From Anthonomus grandis grandis (Eukaryota; Arthropoda; Insecta; Coleoptera; Curculionidae): 64,000 bases of DNA. Below are positions 37,101 through 49,100 of the stretch, piece after piece. How positions within the stretch are numbered: the stretch's first letter is position 1; every line of letters begins with the position of its first letter. Under the pieces are notes generated by a model. That model saw nothing but the letters and a program-made list of their open reading frames with translations. It was not told the origin of the DNA and did not search any database. Both the position numbers and the translations under genes were made by a program. The DNA is taken from assembly GCF_022605725.1 (NCBI RefSeq), contig NC_065547.1, forward strand, positions 9,527,167-9,591,166, given 5' to 3'.

Positions 37101-40100
37101 AGAACGGTACGGATTTATAGGCTATGACCTTATAAACAAACTTAGTTTCAGCTCTCAGAACCGGGTATTTCTAGGTGAAAACAGCGGGACAAAAGCTGGC
37201 CACATGTGTACAAGAAAACCGGCTTTTCAGGAAAACCGCGGGAAACTGGAACATGATTTATATTACATTTTGCCACATCGGGCATGACCCTTCATTTAAC
37301 AGGGCTTCCCAAGGTAGGTAAACCTTGAAACTTGCAAAATAGAACATGTAAACAATGCAACAGCATGAAAGGAAAATTTCATGAAAATAACCGGAAAACT
37401 GGAAGCATAGTGATGAAAACCCTCTCAGTTTTAGGCATTTGTGGTTCTTTATTATCCTAAGAATAACCAGGGCTGAAAACAAGAAGGCCAGAGACTACAA
37501 CATAGTCAACGGAGAACTAGGCATAACCCATAAGAAATCAAACCTTTCCAGGATACTATCAGGCTAGAAACCTCTTTAAGTTGGTTTCTTTATGTATGTT
37601 TACAATTATAAACCCCTCATGACTCACAGGTAAAGCAAAATTATCTAAGTTGTCTTATAAAAGACTGCCTGGGCTTACCCTTGTTACTATAAAATAAAGA
37701 CAAAATATTGTAACTTCGTTATACACTTATGTCGAAATAAAAAACTAGAGTAAAAAGTCCTTAAATGTGTGGTGTCGTATTCTTAGAAACCGAATAATTG
37801 GACCCATTGTATTTCAAGGATCCTTGACTAAAAATAGACATCTCCAGTTTTAAGAAAATGCAGGTTTATTAGATGAAATCTTTCTTAAAGAATATACCAT
37901 TATTATATGGGGTCAAGATGACGCACCACCTCATAACTTTATGGCGATAAGATTTGTTATATTTTTTTTTCTAAAGTGCAATAAAATGGAATGATGGTGG
38001 TGAAGCGATGAATGCCAAGTTAATCAAAAGAAAAGAAGTACTAAACATAGTGAAAGGTTTATGGCCTTAAGAGGGTCTCCAAAAGTTGTTTGATGCCCGG
38101 AGGAACTTAACCCCTCTTACCTGAAACGCCCAGAGAAGGAATCCTTCACAATGCTGCTAGCTCAAGCCGATGTGGGTTCTAGCTTCTTTCTCAACCAAAT
38201 GAACCAAAATTTCTTAGGTAGTAACTACCCAAGAGTTACCCAACTAAATGTCAAAATCAGTATGGCGCCACCAAGTTTTGGATTTTATATAATCCCAAAG
38301 GACGCCCAATGTTTATCAAAATTTATTTAGGCAAGTTCAAAACGAAACTTGGAAAACAAAATCAAAGTCAAATCAGTATACACTATTGTTTCCAAATTAC
38401 CTATGATATTCCAACCTACTCAACTCAAGTGAAAAACAAATTAACAACAGAAAATAACAATTTATTTAAGTCTTGATTATCACAGAGAATTATGTTATGT
38501 TATTTATCGTTAAGAGGAATAATTATTTAAGTTGGTAATAAGGAACCACAACATCACACAAAAAATACACAATCAAAGTGTGGTTGTCGAAATAAAACAA
38601 ACTATGTTACACCCAAACCTTTTGGGGAATGAAGCTTCAATTCAATTAAACTAATAATTTACATGGCCCGGTATATCCCGCCACGGAAATTGACCTAAGC
38701 AAAAAAAAATAACAACCCTAACTGTTGAAGCTTCCCCACTTAAAAATTACCCTTTTATTAGTTTACTCTAATATTTACTAGCTAATCTGAGAAAATTTGA
38801 CATCTTAGGAGTAGTCTGAAAATAAATATTATAACCCAAGTATATACTCGTAGTACTACGAAGCCGGCTGCGTCTTACCTCACAGGAGTCACTTGTCACA
38901 TATATATGTACTCATATCAGTAATATTCAATAATAAAATAGCATCGATTAAATAATGTCAATAAAATTTTAAATAAGCTTATGTATGTATCTCAACTCAA
39001 AAGATAAAAGTTGTGATAATAAAAATAAAATAAGTGAATAAAAAAAATGTTATGTTGTGTCACCTAGCTCCACACACAGCAGACTACTTCAGATTCGAGA
39101 CTCTCCCAGACATCCAATTTCCAGTCAAAGAAAAACTGCAGGCTTCCAAGCTTCACCTCTTCCACTTCACAATACGCCAAGCTCTGGTAGTGGTCTAGGT
39201 TAGACGTTAGCTCACAGTTGCTTAAAATCTCCTTCTAGATTAGAGCCAGTAGAGTACATAACCCCAAAACGAAAGCACCATGTGGCATGAAGAAATCAGG
39301 TCGGTACAAAAAAAAATCCGTCCAAAATCCATGTTATGTAGCTCTAGTAGCCAAAAGAAAAGAAAAAAACCTATACTATCAGTATAAACGATAAATTCAA
39401 GAATACCTACTTGCTAATTAAATTGTCCCCTGCCAATGCCAATCAGAACCGCTATTTTGCCGATGTTCGAGGGCACGTGAAAAATTATTAGGTTTTAAAT
39501 CGCCAGAAAGGCCAGTAAATTCAACAAAACAACAAATTATAGCATTACGCCCAAAAAGTTGATTTACTATCACCACATTTAGTCAATTATATCCCCATAT
39601 GGGTAAAATTCACACGAATTTCAAAAAGAACTAAAGCACTCTTCACTTCATGACGGCGGTCTGGAAAAAGGAACGACCGCAGAGGTCAAACCCGTATTTA
39701 AGCAATCACGCACAAAGTGTATTGCCAATCGAAATATATAACAAAATAACTTAACTTTTTTTATAAGTACCATAAAACCTTTTATAAAAAATAAATAACA
39801 AAATTTGTGGCCCAAGGAAGTTGGCAATGAAAATATGTGTCACTATGACAATCAATTTCGATTTTGCCTAGACCAGCAACTTCTTGCTATCTTCCAAGAA
39901 AACTAATATTTACATTAGATAAAAAGAGACAAAAATTAGATAGGTCAGTCCGAGTAAAATCAACCAGCATATCTGGTATGGTCAAGCCAAAATCAGATAT
40001 TGTACTATGAACAGTACAACATACACAATAATTGTACATGCCCAATTAATCATTATTCGTTATAAAATAATTAAATAATCAATATGGGATATAATTTAAA

Positions 40101-43100
40101 TTCTAAAATATTTCTTTAGTCCAGAACCGGGTTTTATAAGAGTATAAATAAAATTTCATTAACAACCAGTACAATATGAAGCTGAAATGTACAAAACTAA
40201 ATGTGTCCTTAAAAAAAAGAATACTGTAATTTGAAATGGCTAGAGAACAGAACTATGATTTACTTGGGAGGCTATTACAGAGAGGGCATTACTAGTATCA
40301 ATCATTAATATTTGTAAAATATCTATTTTGAAAATATAACTGTAATCAGTGCTTTTAATAAAGAGTATAAAATGCCAATTTTAACCTGTAACAGATTTTT
40401 TTTAAATAATCGTTTCAACGAGGATATTGGTGAGAATATTGGAAAACTCTAGATGAGAATCTAAAGAAGTATACATTACTTACATGAAGAACATTTTGAG
40501 ATTATTTTCAATGATCTGTTAAAATTATACAAAGGTAGAAACTGTATTAAAAATACTGGCGGCCTCATATAACATTTGTGACTTTTTGAAGAACAAAAAC
40601 GTTTAGGCAATTAAGATATTTTTCTAAAAAATTAAAATATTTCAAAAAAAGTAAAAAGATAAAATATTAACATATAATATATTTTTGAACTCAGAAGAAA
40701 AAAGTCTTTCGTTTAATACACAAATATACAAGGTGTTCCATGTAAAAATTACAAACTTTGTATTTTCTTAATAACTTTGCGATACCCCTGTATTATATTT
40801 TAGCACATTTCCTACTTATTAAGGTACTACAACTTTTATACTTAAAGTTTTTTTCCATTCCGTATAATAACAGAGCTAAGCTGTCTAAATATAACCCTGT
40901 ACAGGGTGTCTCCTTTTTCATAGGGACAGTATTGCTATCTCCTATACTATAAAAGATACGAGGGCGGTTAAATTAGAAAAAAGTTGCGGCATTTTATTCT
41001 GATTAAAAAAGTGTATTTAGATTTTTTATGCGACGTTTCGTTTTTTAGATATCATCATCAACTTTTTTTTAAATACGAACCTGGATTTTTTATTTTATAT
41101 TTAAAAAGAATTTTTATTTTCCTTTTCAACAATGTATAACTTAAATGTCTGTCTCGACGTTCCGGTATAAAAATAGCAGTTTTCAAGCTTTTTGCTTTAA
41201 TACGGACCTGATTAGTATTTACAAAATTAAAATACGGCAGATTTGGGTTGAGTTGGGTTAGCTGCCAATATTATTCACTAACATCAATTGCGGCTGATAT
41301 TTTTTTATGTGGTTAGAATAAAAATTACGATATGTGATTTGTTCGATATTAATATTCGATAACGAAAATCTATTTTCAAAGCTGCATGGAGAGCCACCTT
41401 TAATGAAAATGAAACCGTGCTTGCCGAATGGTTCAAACTTTATAACAATGTCAGATTTATTACGGCTGTGACTTACTTAAGTATGCCATGAAAACAAAAA
41501 TATGTCGTAGCTACGACAACAATTATTATTATTATTAATTACGACAAAATTATTAAAATATTACTTTGATATTTTAACGTTTTGCCGTAAGTTGGTTTCT
41601 TAAATTAGTTTAAAAGCTTTGGTTGTTTCCTTAGCAATTTCCTAGTTCAATATTAACAAAATAAATACAAGTTGTAAAATGGTACGGTATAGTGATAGTG
41701 AAAAAAAGGACATGTACGATGTTTTTATAAGATGTTATCGAAAGGTAGATGATGCAGTAAGCGAGTATGCTAGATTATATCCAAACAGAACTCCTCCAGC
41801 GCGAAAAACTTTTTATTTGGTTTCAAGAAACCTCACCGAATTTGGATGTGTATCAAAAAAACGCGGAAAATACCGTGCCAAGAATACACAACGATGTTAA
41901 TGTTTTAGCTCAAATTCATCTTTATCCGGAGTCTTCATTAAGAATTATAGGTTCTGAATGTGGAATACATCCTTCAGTGGTGGGAAAAATTTTAAAGAAA
42001 CATAGATATCTACATAGTGACTACAAGTTCCAACCGGTTCAGAAACTGCATCCAGGTTATTCAGAACGCAGACTTGTTTTCTGCCGTTGGTATCAAGAGA
42101 TCTTAAATGCAGACCCGATGTTCTCTACGACCATAGAAGAAACTAAGCCTCAAAATCGATTTAGTATTAATATGTGGTGCGGAATCATCGGTAATAGGCT
42201 AATAGGTCCCAAAATTATTGATGGAAATTTAAAAGGTGAAAGGTACATTAACCTATTGACGGAAGTTATGGATGAAAATCCATTGGAAACATTAAGAAGT
42301 ATTCGGTGGTTTATGCAGGATGGTTGTGCCGCTCACAATTCCGCTGTTGCCCGAGATTTTCTCGACACAAAATTTCCCTAAATGCTGGGTAGGAACAAAC
42401 GGTCCTGTAAGGTGGCCTCCTCGTTTCCCATGCCTTAATCCTCTGGATTACTTCTTATGGGGATTTTAAAAAAATAAAGTCAATAACAGTGAAATAAATA
42501 ATATGGAGGTGTTAACACATCGGGTCACTGCTGCATTTAGAGATTTAAAGCCCGAATACTTAACCCGCTCAATAAAGAATTTAGAATTAAGGACCGTAAA
42601 ATGCATTGAACATAATGGGGGTCACTTCGAAAATTTTTTGTAAATAGTGTAAATGTTATTTATAAAAAACTGCTTAATTTCTTCTCAGAACTAAAAAACT
42701 GCTTTATAAGCAAGAAAAACAGCAACTTTTCTTGCCTAATGTATGTAAAGAGAATGTTGTTTCTTTAGTTAAATCGTATTGTTTTGTTATTTTTTGGTTA
42801 ATACACGTTTGTCATTTGTTTGTAAAGTAAATAAAATATTTCTTATTAAGAATGTAAAATTCTATTTTATTTACACATTTATTGTTCCCCTTCTAAATCT
42901 AAAGCAAGTACTCGTAAATTAAAAGAACCATATCAAATTTTCGAATTTCTTTTTCTTACCCACAAAAAAAAGGGCACTGTATGTTTTAAAATTTTATGGT
43001 TGATATTGAAGATAAATAGGTAAATATGCATTCAAAAGCTATTTTAATTTTGTAAATATTAATCAGATCCGTATTAAAGAAAAACGCTTGAAAACTGCTA

Positions 43101-46100
43101 TTTTTATACCGAAACGTCGAGACAGACATTTAAGTTATACATTGTTGAAAATCAGATAAAGAGTTTTTTAATCAGAATAAAATGCGGCAACTTTTTTCTA
43201 ATTTACCCGCCCTCGTATCTTTTATAGTATAGGAGATAGCAATACTGTCCCTATGAAAAAGGAGACACCCTATATACAAGCTAAACTGTAGTGAATGCGG
43301 AACATCGTAGGTTGGGAGAACTTGTAGATCATTAAATATTAAGATTGATGGACGAAAAACAAAGAAAAACACAAAGTCACGGTCTCACAACATGTAATTA
43401 AACGCGCTACACGTGTACTGTGAAGTGTGTGGATGGCTTCTAAAGGCCTGATGATGCTCTAACTAGAGCCAAACACGTGTAGCCCGTTTAATCACATGTT
43501 GTGAGACCGTGACTTTGTGTTTTTCTTTGTTTTTCGTCAATTTTGTATGTTGGTCTCTTAGAGAATAATGGATAAGATTTTTGGATTAAGATTGATGGAC
43601 ATCTGGAAAATTCTAATAATAAGTCTCGATTTGGACACCATATTAAATTCTCTAGACACAAATCTGATCTCGACAAAGATTAAAAATTTTTAGTCAATGT
43701 CAAAAGTGAAAATTTTATGAGTTTTGGATTTTTTGGAAGACATAGAAATCAGTGAGAAGATATCTTTTAATGACAAGTACTTAAATACACAAGAAAAATG
43801 TCTAAAAATAAGACAAAAAGTCCATATACAGTATGGTTCAAAAGTGCATCGTTTTTAAGTTACAGGGTGTTTTATGAATCATGTTAAAGATGGTTTTTTG
43901 TTAATATATCCGGAACGCCTACTTGTAATCTTTTGAAATTCTCAACAGTTACTATTGGTTTTATTAAAAACTGATATTGCAACCATTTTTGCCAGAATGT
44001 ATACAGGATCGTGTAAAATAAGTGGTCGGTAAAGTTTAAATTGTTAAAACTTTTTTTCTAGCAACTCCGTGATAATTTTGGTATTAGAATTGAAAAGAAC
44101 AAACATTTTTACATAAAAAAGGTGCTCTTGTCTAATTTCGATAAGAGCTTCTGTTTTCGAAAAAATTAGATGTAAATGTTTTGCAAAGAGAACGCGTAAG
44201 TTATTTTGGTAACAGCTAATAAAATTAAAAAGCAGTTTAAAAATCCGTTGGGGATAAACATGACCTAAGACTATCACAAATACTTTATTTGAGATCAAAA
44301 TTTCTTTTTCGTGTTCAATTGTTTTTTTTTTAATGTAATTGAATAGGTAAAAAAAAGGAACAATTAATTTATTACGTAAAAAACCATAAAGACACCAAAC
44401 AAAAAAGCACAAATTACAACAAATGTTCAAAGTGGTTTCCATTTTGCTGAAGACACAATCTTGCCCTACGCGTTATTGCGCGAGTAGCCCTTAAAACAAA
44501 AAATGGATTTCTCTTTATTTCATTAACAGCCCAATTAATCCTTTGCATCAGTTGTTCACGGGTATTTATCTCCACGGCATATACCAACTCATTTAAATGT
44601 CCCCATAAATAATAATCTAACGAAGTTAGATCTAGAGATCGAGGAGGCCAATTTATAGGACCACCTCGACCAATCCAACGTTCAGGAAAATGGTTATTCA
44701 TCCACTCACGCACATTGCGACCAAAATGAGCAGGCTCCGTCTTGTTGAAAAATCATGTTTTGGCGTAAGATAAGAGGAACTTTTTCCAGAAGCTCCACAA
44801 GATTATTTTCCAGCATATGATGATAATTCTCCGAAGTTAGCCGATTGGGTAATTCTATCGGGCCAATAAGTTGGTCCCCGATTAATCCCGCCCACAAATT
44901 TACCGAAAACCTTCTTTGAAAATTACTACGCCTTATGCCTCTTGGATTTTGATTTGCCCAAAAATGCATATTATGCATGTTAAATGAACCATTTCGTGTG
45001 AAACTGGCCTCGTCCGTCCATAAAATGGAAGGAATTAAGTTTGGATTATTAATTACCCATTGACAAAATTGGATCCTCAACGGAAAATCGTCTGGCTCTA
45101 AATCTTGGACCGGCTGGTAATGATCTTCCAAGCATTCTTCCAATCTAATAAAAATTAAATTACTATCGTAACAATAAGTAATTTTTTTAATTACTTACTA
45201 TAGGGCGAGGGATATGTGTGGCTCTTGACACATTTCGTGTACTTGCCCCCGGATTTTCTTCAAAAACATTTAAAATATATTCTAAATTATAATCTTCTTG
45301 TGGTCTGCCTTGTCCACGAGCTCTTTGAAAACTTCCGTTATTGCATAAATTTCGGTGAGTGTTTATAAAAACATGACGATCTGGAACATGTCTTAGGGGA
45401 AATCTTCGGCGATACTCACGGACAGCCGCTAAATAACTGCCATTACACAAACCATAAACAAAATGCATGTCAGCTAACTCTTGATTTGTAAATCTATCCA
45501 TAATTTTTGAAAAATGAATCACAAAAAAGAACTAATTTACTTTGCCAAAGCAAATTTAAAAAATGTGATATGTCAACAAAACGTTAAACAAAGTTTAACA
45601 AATAATCTAATCGTCAACAAACACAGCCAACTATTATTTTACAAGATGTTATTTGTAGTTACTTTTTGAAATACCAATTCATGATTTATTAATAATTGAT
45701 TTTTTCGAAAACGGAAGCTCCTATCGAAATTAGACAAGAGCAACTTTCTTATGTAAAAATGTTTATTCTTTTCAATTCTAATACCAAAATTATCACGGAG
45801 TTGCTAGAAAAAAAGTTTTAACAATTACACGACCCTGTATACATTTTGGCAAAAATGGTTGCAATATCAGTTTTTAATAAAACCAATAGTAAATGTTGAA
45901 AATTTCAAAAGATTACAACTAGGCGTTCCGGATATATTAACAAAAAACCATCTTTAACATGTTTCATAAAACACCCTGTAACTTAAAAACGATGCACTTT
46001 TGAACCATACTGTATATGGACTTTTTGTCTTATTTTTAGACAAAGATGCGGCTGGTAAATATTGCGATGTAATTTCGGGACATCCTGTATACTCTTTTAA

Positions 46101-49100
46101 CTAATTATTATTGTTTTATCTTTATCTTTATTATTTTATATTATTTTATCTTTAAGTAATATACAGGTTTACTAAACATGCAGCAAAATTTTAAGGGCTT
46201 ATTTCTTGGACTTTTTTATGACGTTTGATAGGACAATTTGTTTTGAAGATACAGGGCGAAAAATAATTCCAACTATCCAATTTTGGTAGTTAAAATTATT
46301 AACGTAGCCGAAATAAAAGTATAGCGTACTACACTGGACTTACCAACTAACAAAAAATTTAACAATTTCGTTGGTATCTTTTAAAAACATTCTGATTCAT
46401 GTAGCCGAAGAAACTTGTGTTTGTCAATAAGTGAGAAAATTTTAGAAAAATTTAGACGTGTTTTTTCTGTGCTTAATTAATTATTGTTAGTGAACTTGTC
46501 CATCATGAATGGCTCTACGAACTCCGATATGACTGATATGCATTACATTTATTGACTTTCTGATGTCAGTTCATTAGAAGTTAGTCGTTTCTACCGTGAA
46601 CGATTTCCTAACCGTAATGTGCCTAATAGAAAAACCTGCCGAAGTATACATAAACAATTTCGTGAAACATGAGCATTGAAGCGATGTGAAGGACCAAGAA
46701 GGTCAATGACAGTAAGAACGGTAGAACTAGAAGAGAATGTGCTAGCCATAGTAGAAGATCTACGTACCTTTACTAGAAACCAACCCAACCCATACCACAT
46801 ATAACCCGGTTAGGCACTTCTTCTCGCAGATTTTTTCCCGTATTGCATTCTGTCAATGGATTATGCACAGATTGGTTCAAATCCCTCAACTACTGACTCC
46901 TATTCTTTTTATCGATGAAGCCGGTTTGTCAAGAAATGCAAAAAAGGAATTTTCGCAATAACCATGTTTAGACAGAAGAAAATCCACATGAGGTGCTTGA
47001 AGTTCGCTTTCAACATCAGTTCTCGTTATACGTTTGTGTGGGAATTATAGGTGAGTTTCTAATTATACTGGTTATTTCTGTCAGGAAAAATTACCCGCGA
47101 GAAGCAACGCTACCTCAATTTCTGGAAGATGTACCGTTGGCTACAAGAAATGCAATGTGGTTTATGCACGATTGTACACTAGATCATTTTAGCATTTTGG
47201 CTCGACACACAGTTTTTAACAGTAACAGTCGGAAATCGCTAGATTGGTCGAGGAGACATCTAAAGTCATTAGTTTACATTACTCCAGTGGAAGATGTAGA
47301 AGATTTGAGAAATTGGATAATTGCATCCGAACGAGGGGTAGTCATTTTGAACAGTTCTTGTAGATTAAGAAACATTACAGGTAATTTTTGATAATAAATG
47401 ATTGTTATTGTCAAAATTCTTTTTCGTAGTCCAACGAATTATCCCATAATTTTTTCCCGCATGCTTAGTAAACACTCTGTATATAAGTTTTATTAATTTT
47501 ATATTGTGACGTACGTTTGTTTAAATATGTGAGTTGCCCTAATGTTTTATGTTTTGCCCTCATTAGGGAGAAGGTTTTTTTTTAAATTTTGTCCCGTAAG
47601 TATAAACAAATAATTTTAGTGATTTTCTTAAATTGTATTCTTTACACCTTTTAGATAGCCTTTTGCTATTAGTTTATAAAAAATATATACACGATATAAA
47701 AATCTCTTATCGCATTTCATTAAATCTACGTGTACACAGTCACTCTTGCAAGTTACATTATATTAAAAATAAATACCTGTTTTATTTCTAGATATGGTTG
47801 GGGGTAAATTCGTTTCACATTTCGGTATATAACAGCCAGTCTCCTTATCGATTTTTGTCTGATTTCTTGGCGGTTTCGTTACAGGATTATCTACGACAGG
47901 CGGGACAGGTGCCACCGGCTCCACAATCTTCTTAGTCTCCCCAGGGGGTTTGTTATAATTAAAATCCTGATCTAAGTTGGTCAAGTCACTGCCGGGCGCT
48001 ATGCCATCGCAAAACATCACAGATTTGTTCGATTTCTTGTTTGAACCTTTAAAATAAATAAAATTTCTCAATACAAGTTTTATATAGAGCTGTAAAAAAA
48101 AAAGAAAAAATTGGCGTAGAAAACTGGCGCAGGCTAACTCTAATAGCTATCCTACTGAACCAGTAATTACACCTTAAGATCTAGATGATAAAGTTAGACA
48201 ATATTTTAAAGGTTAACTTTAACTAGGTTACATCTAGATTATCTAGAACAATAGAACATCTACTAAAACATGGCGCTCTGGTAAGGTGGAATGAAAATCT
48301 AATTATTAAACATGATTTTTAAGTAGTGAAAAGCATTAGAAAAAATTTGTATTTCTTTAAAATACATCGTCCAATGTCTCGGTACAAATAAAATACATGA
48401 TCAAATTTTCGCAGTCCATAGATAAACCGCACTGAAGCATTTTGAACTCTTTGAATACGTATCCTGCTTGCCAAATCTAAAGAACAGTTTATGAGTAACC
48501 TGAATCACTATAATTAAAATACGACAAAACAAGAGATTCATATAATTGTTTAAGTAACTTAACATGCTTAAATAAAAGCTAAATATCAGATTGAAAGAAT
48601 TAGGCAATTATTTGTTCCACAAATAGATAATATGCCTTTGGCCTGTGCAAGTACTAAAAAATTTGGGTATACTTTTTGATGATTCGCTAACATTTCAAGC
48701 ACAGTCATAATAAATTAAAAATTGCTTATATAAGATTGAAAAAACTTAATTATTTTAAATAATGACTACCACCCAAACTAAAGTATCAATTATATGACAG
48801 TTTAATATTATCGCTATTCGACTACGGTGATGTGGTTTATGGTTCATCTTTGACGATGCAATTAGCACACTAAATACAAAAAATACAAAACAGCTGTATG
48901 CGTTTTTCTTACAATATTCCATTTAGAGAACATATTAAACCTCATTTAAATAATAAAAATATCCTTAATATGAGTTAATAATAATAATAATAAAGCATTT
49001 ATTTAGCATAAAAAACCTACATATAAGTACAAGTTTGCCTTATTAGTCTTATTACAATAGTAAAAATGGAAAAAAAAAAACATTTGTAAATATGTGAAAG

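Larger units (their letters stand above)
35488..37757. mobile_element. Unclassified 2.27-kb insertion 1 with internal repeats
   Basis: Flanked by TCCTTA at 35482-35487 and 37758-37763, exactly where the mariner transposase is interrupted. It is more GC-rich than its surroundings in places (near 35505-35570), has no coding sequence I recognise, and carries four copies of a conserved 33-nt motif at 36157-36723. It lacks TG...CA ends or obvious inverted ends. Confidence 0.55.
35221..40577 (+). mobile_element. DD41D-type mariner remnant (copy f) split by two insertions
   Basis: Three separated pieces join into one transposase order: IQTVLHKYGYHPYE ... MLWSDKAVFSRD (35281-35470, first Asp); NVWCRILRNRIIGPIVFQGS ... 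IIIWGQDDAPPHNFMAIR (37764-37951, second Asp); FFLNNRFNEDIGENIGK (40396-40449) and a C-terminal remnant to about 40577. Two 2.3-2.4-kb insertions with 6-bp duplicates interrupt it. Termini were not found. Confidence 0.7.
43277..43700 (+). mobile_element. Penelope-like GIY-YIG fragment split by a hairpin insertion
   Basis: The left part (43285-43353) reads NCSECGTS-stop-VGRTCRSLNIKIDG, a GIY-YIG-type segment. The right part (43583-43683) resumes IKIDGHLENSNNKSRFGHHI and KFSRHKSDLDKD, the following conserved His region. The two parts overlap by a 16-bp duplicate that flanks the insertion. Confidence 0.65.
43799..46042. repeat. Concentric palindromes around DD41D copy d
   Basis: Arms continue to match outside the mariner: TGTCTAAAAATAAGAC, GTCCATATACAGTATGG and CGTTTTTAAGT on the left (43799-43860) are mirrored at 45981-46042. 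Together with the mariner's own inverted repeats this gives about 370 bp of near-perfect inverted sequence on each side. Confidence 0.85.

Noticed and set aside
43488..43676. 62-codon frame on the minus strand
   Set aside because: Antisense to the Penelope GIY-YIG fragment and partly within the hairpin arm.
45144..45200. Intron in the DD41D transposase of copy d (GTAAGT...TTATTAG)
   Set aside because: Splicing at these borders leaves the downstream frame out of phase, so a frameshift or deletion explains the break better.
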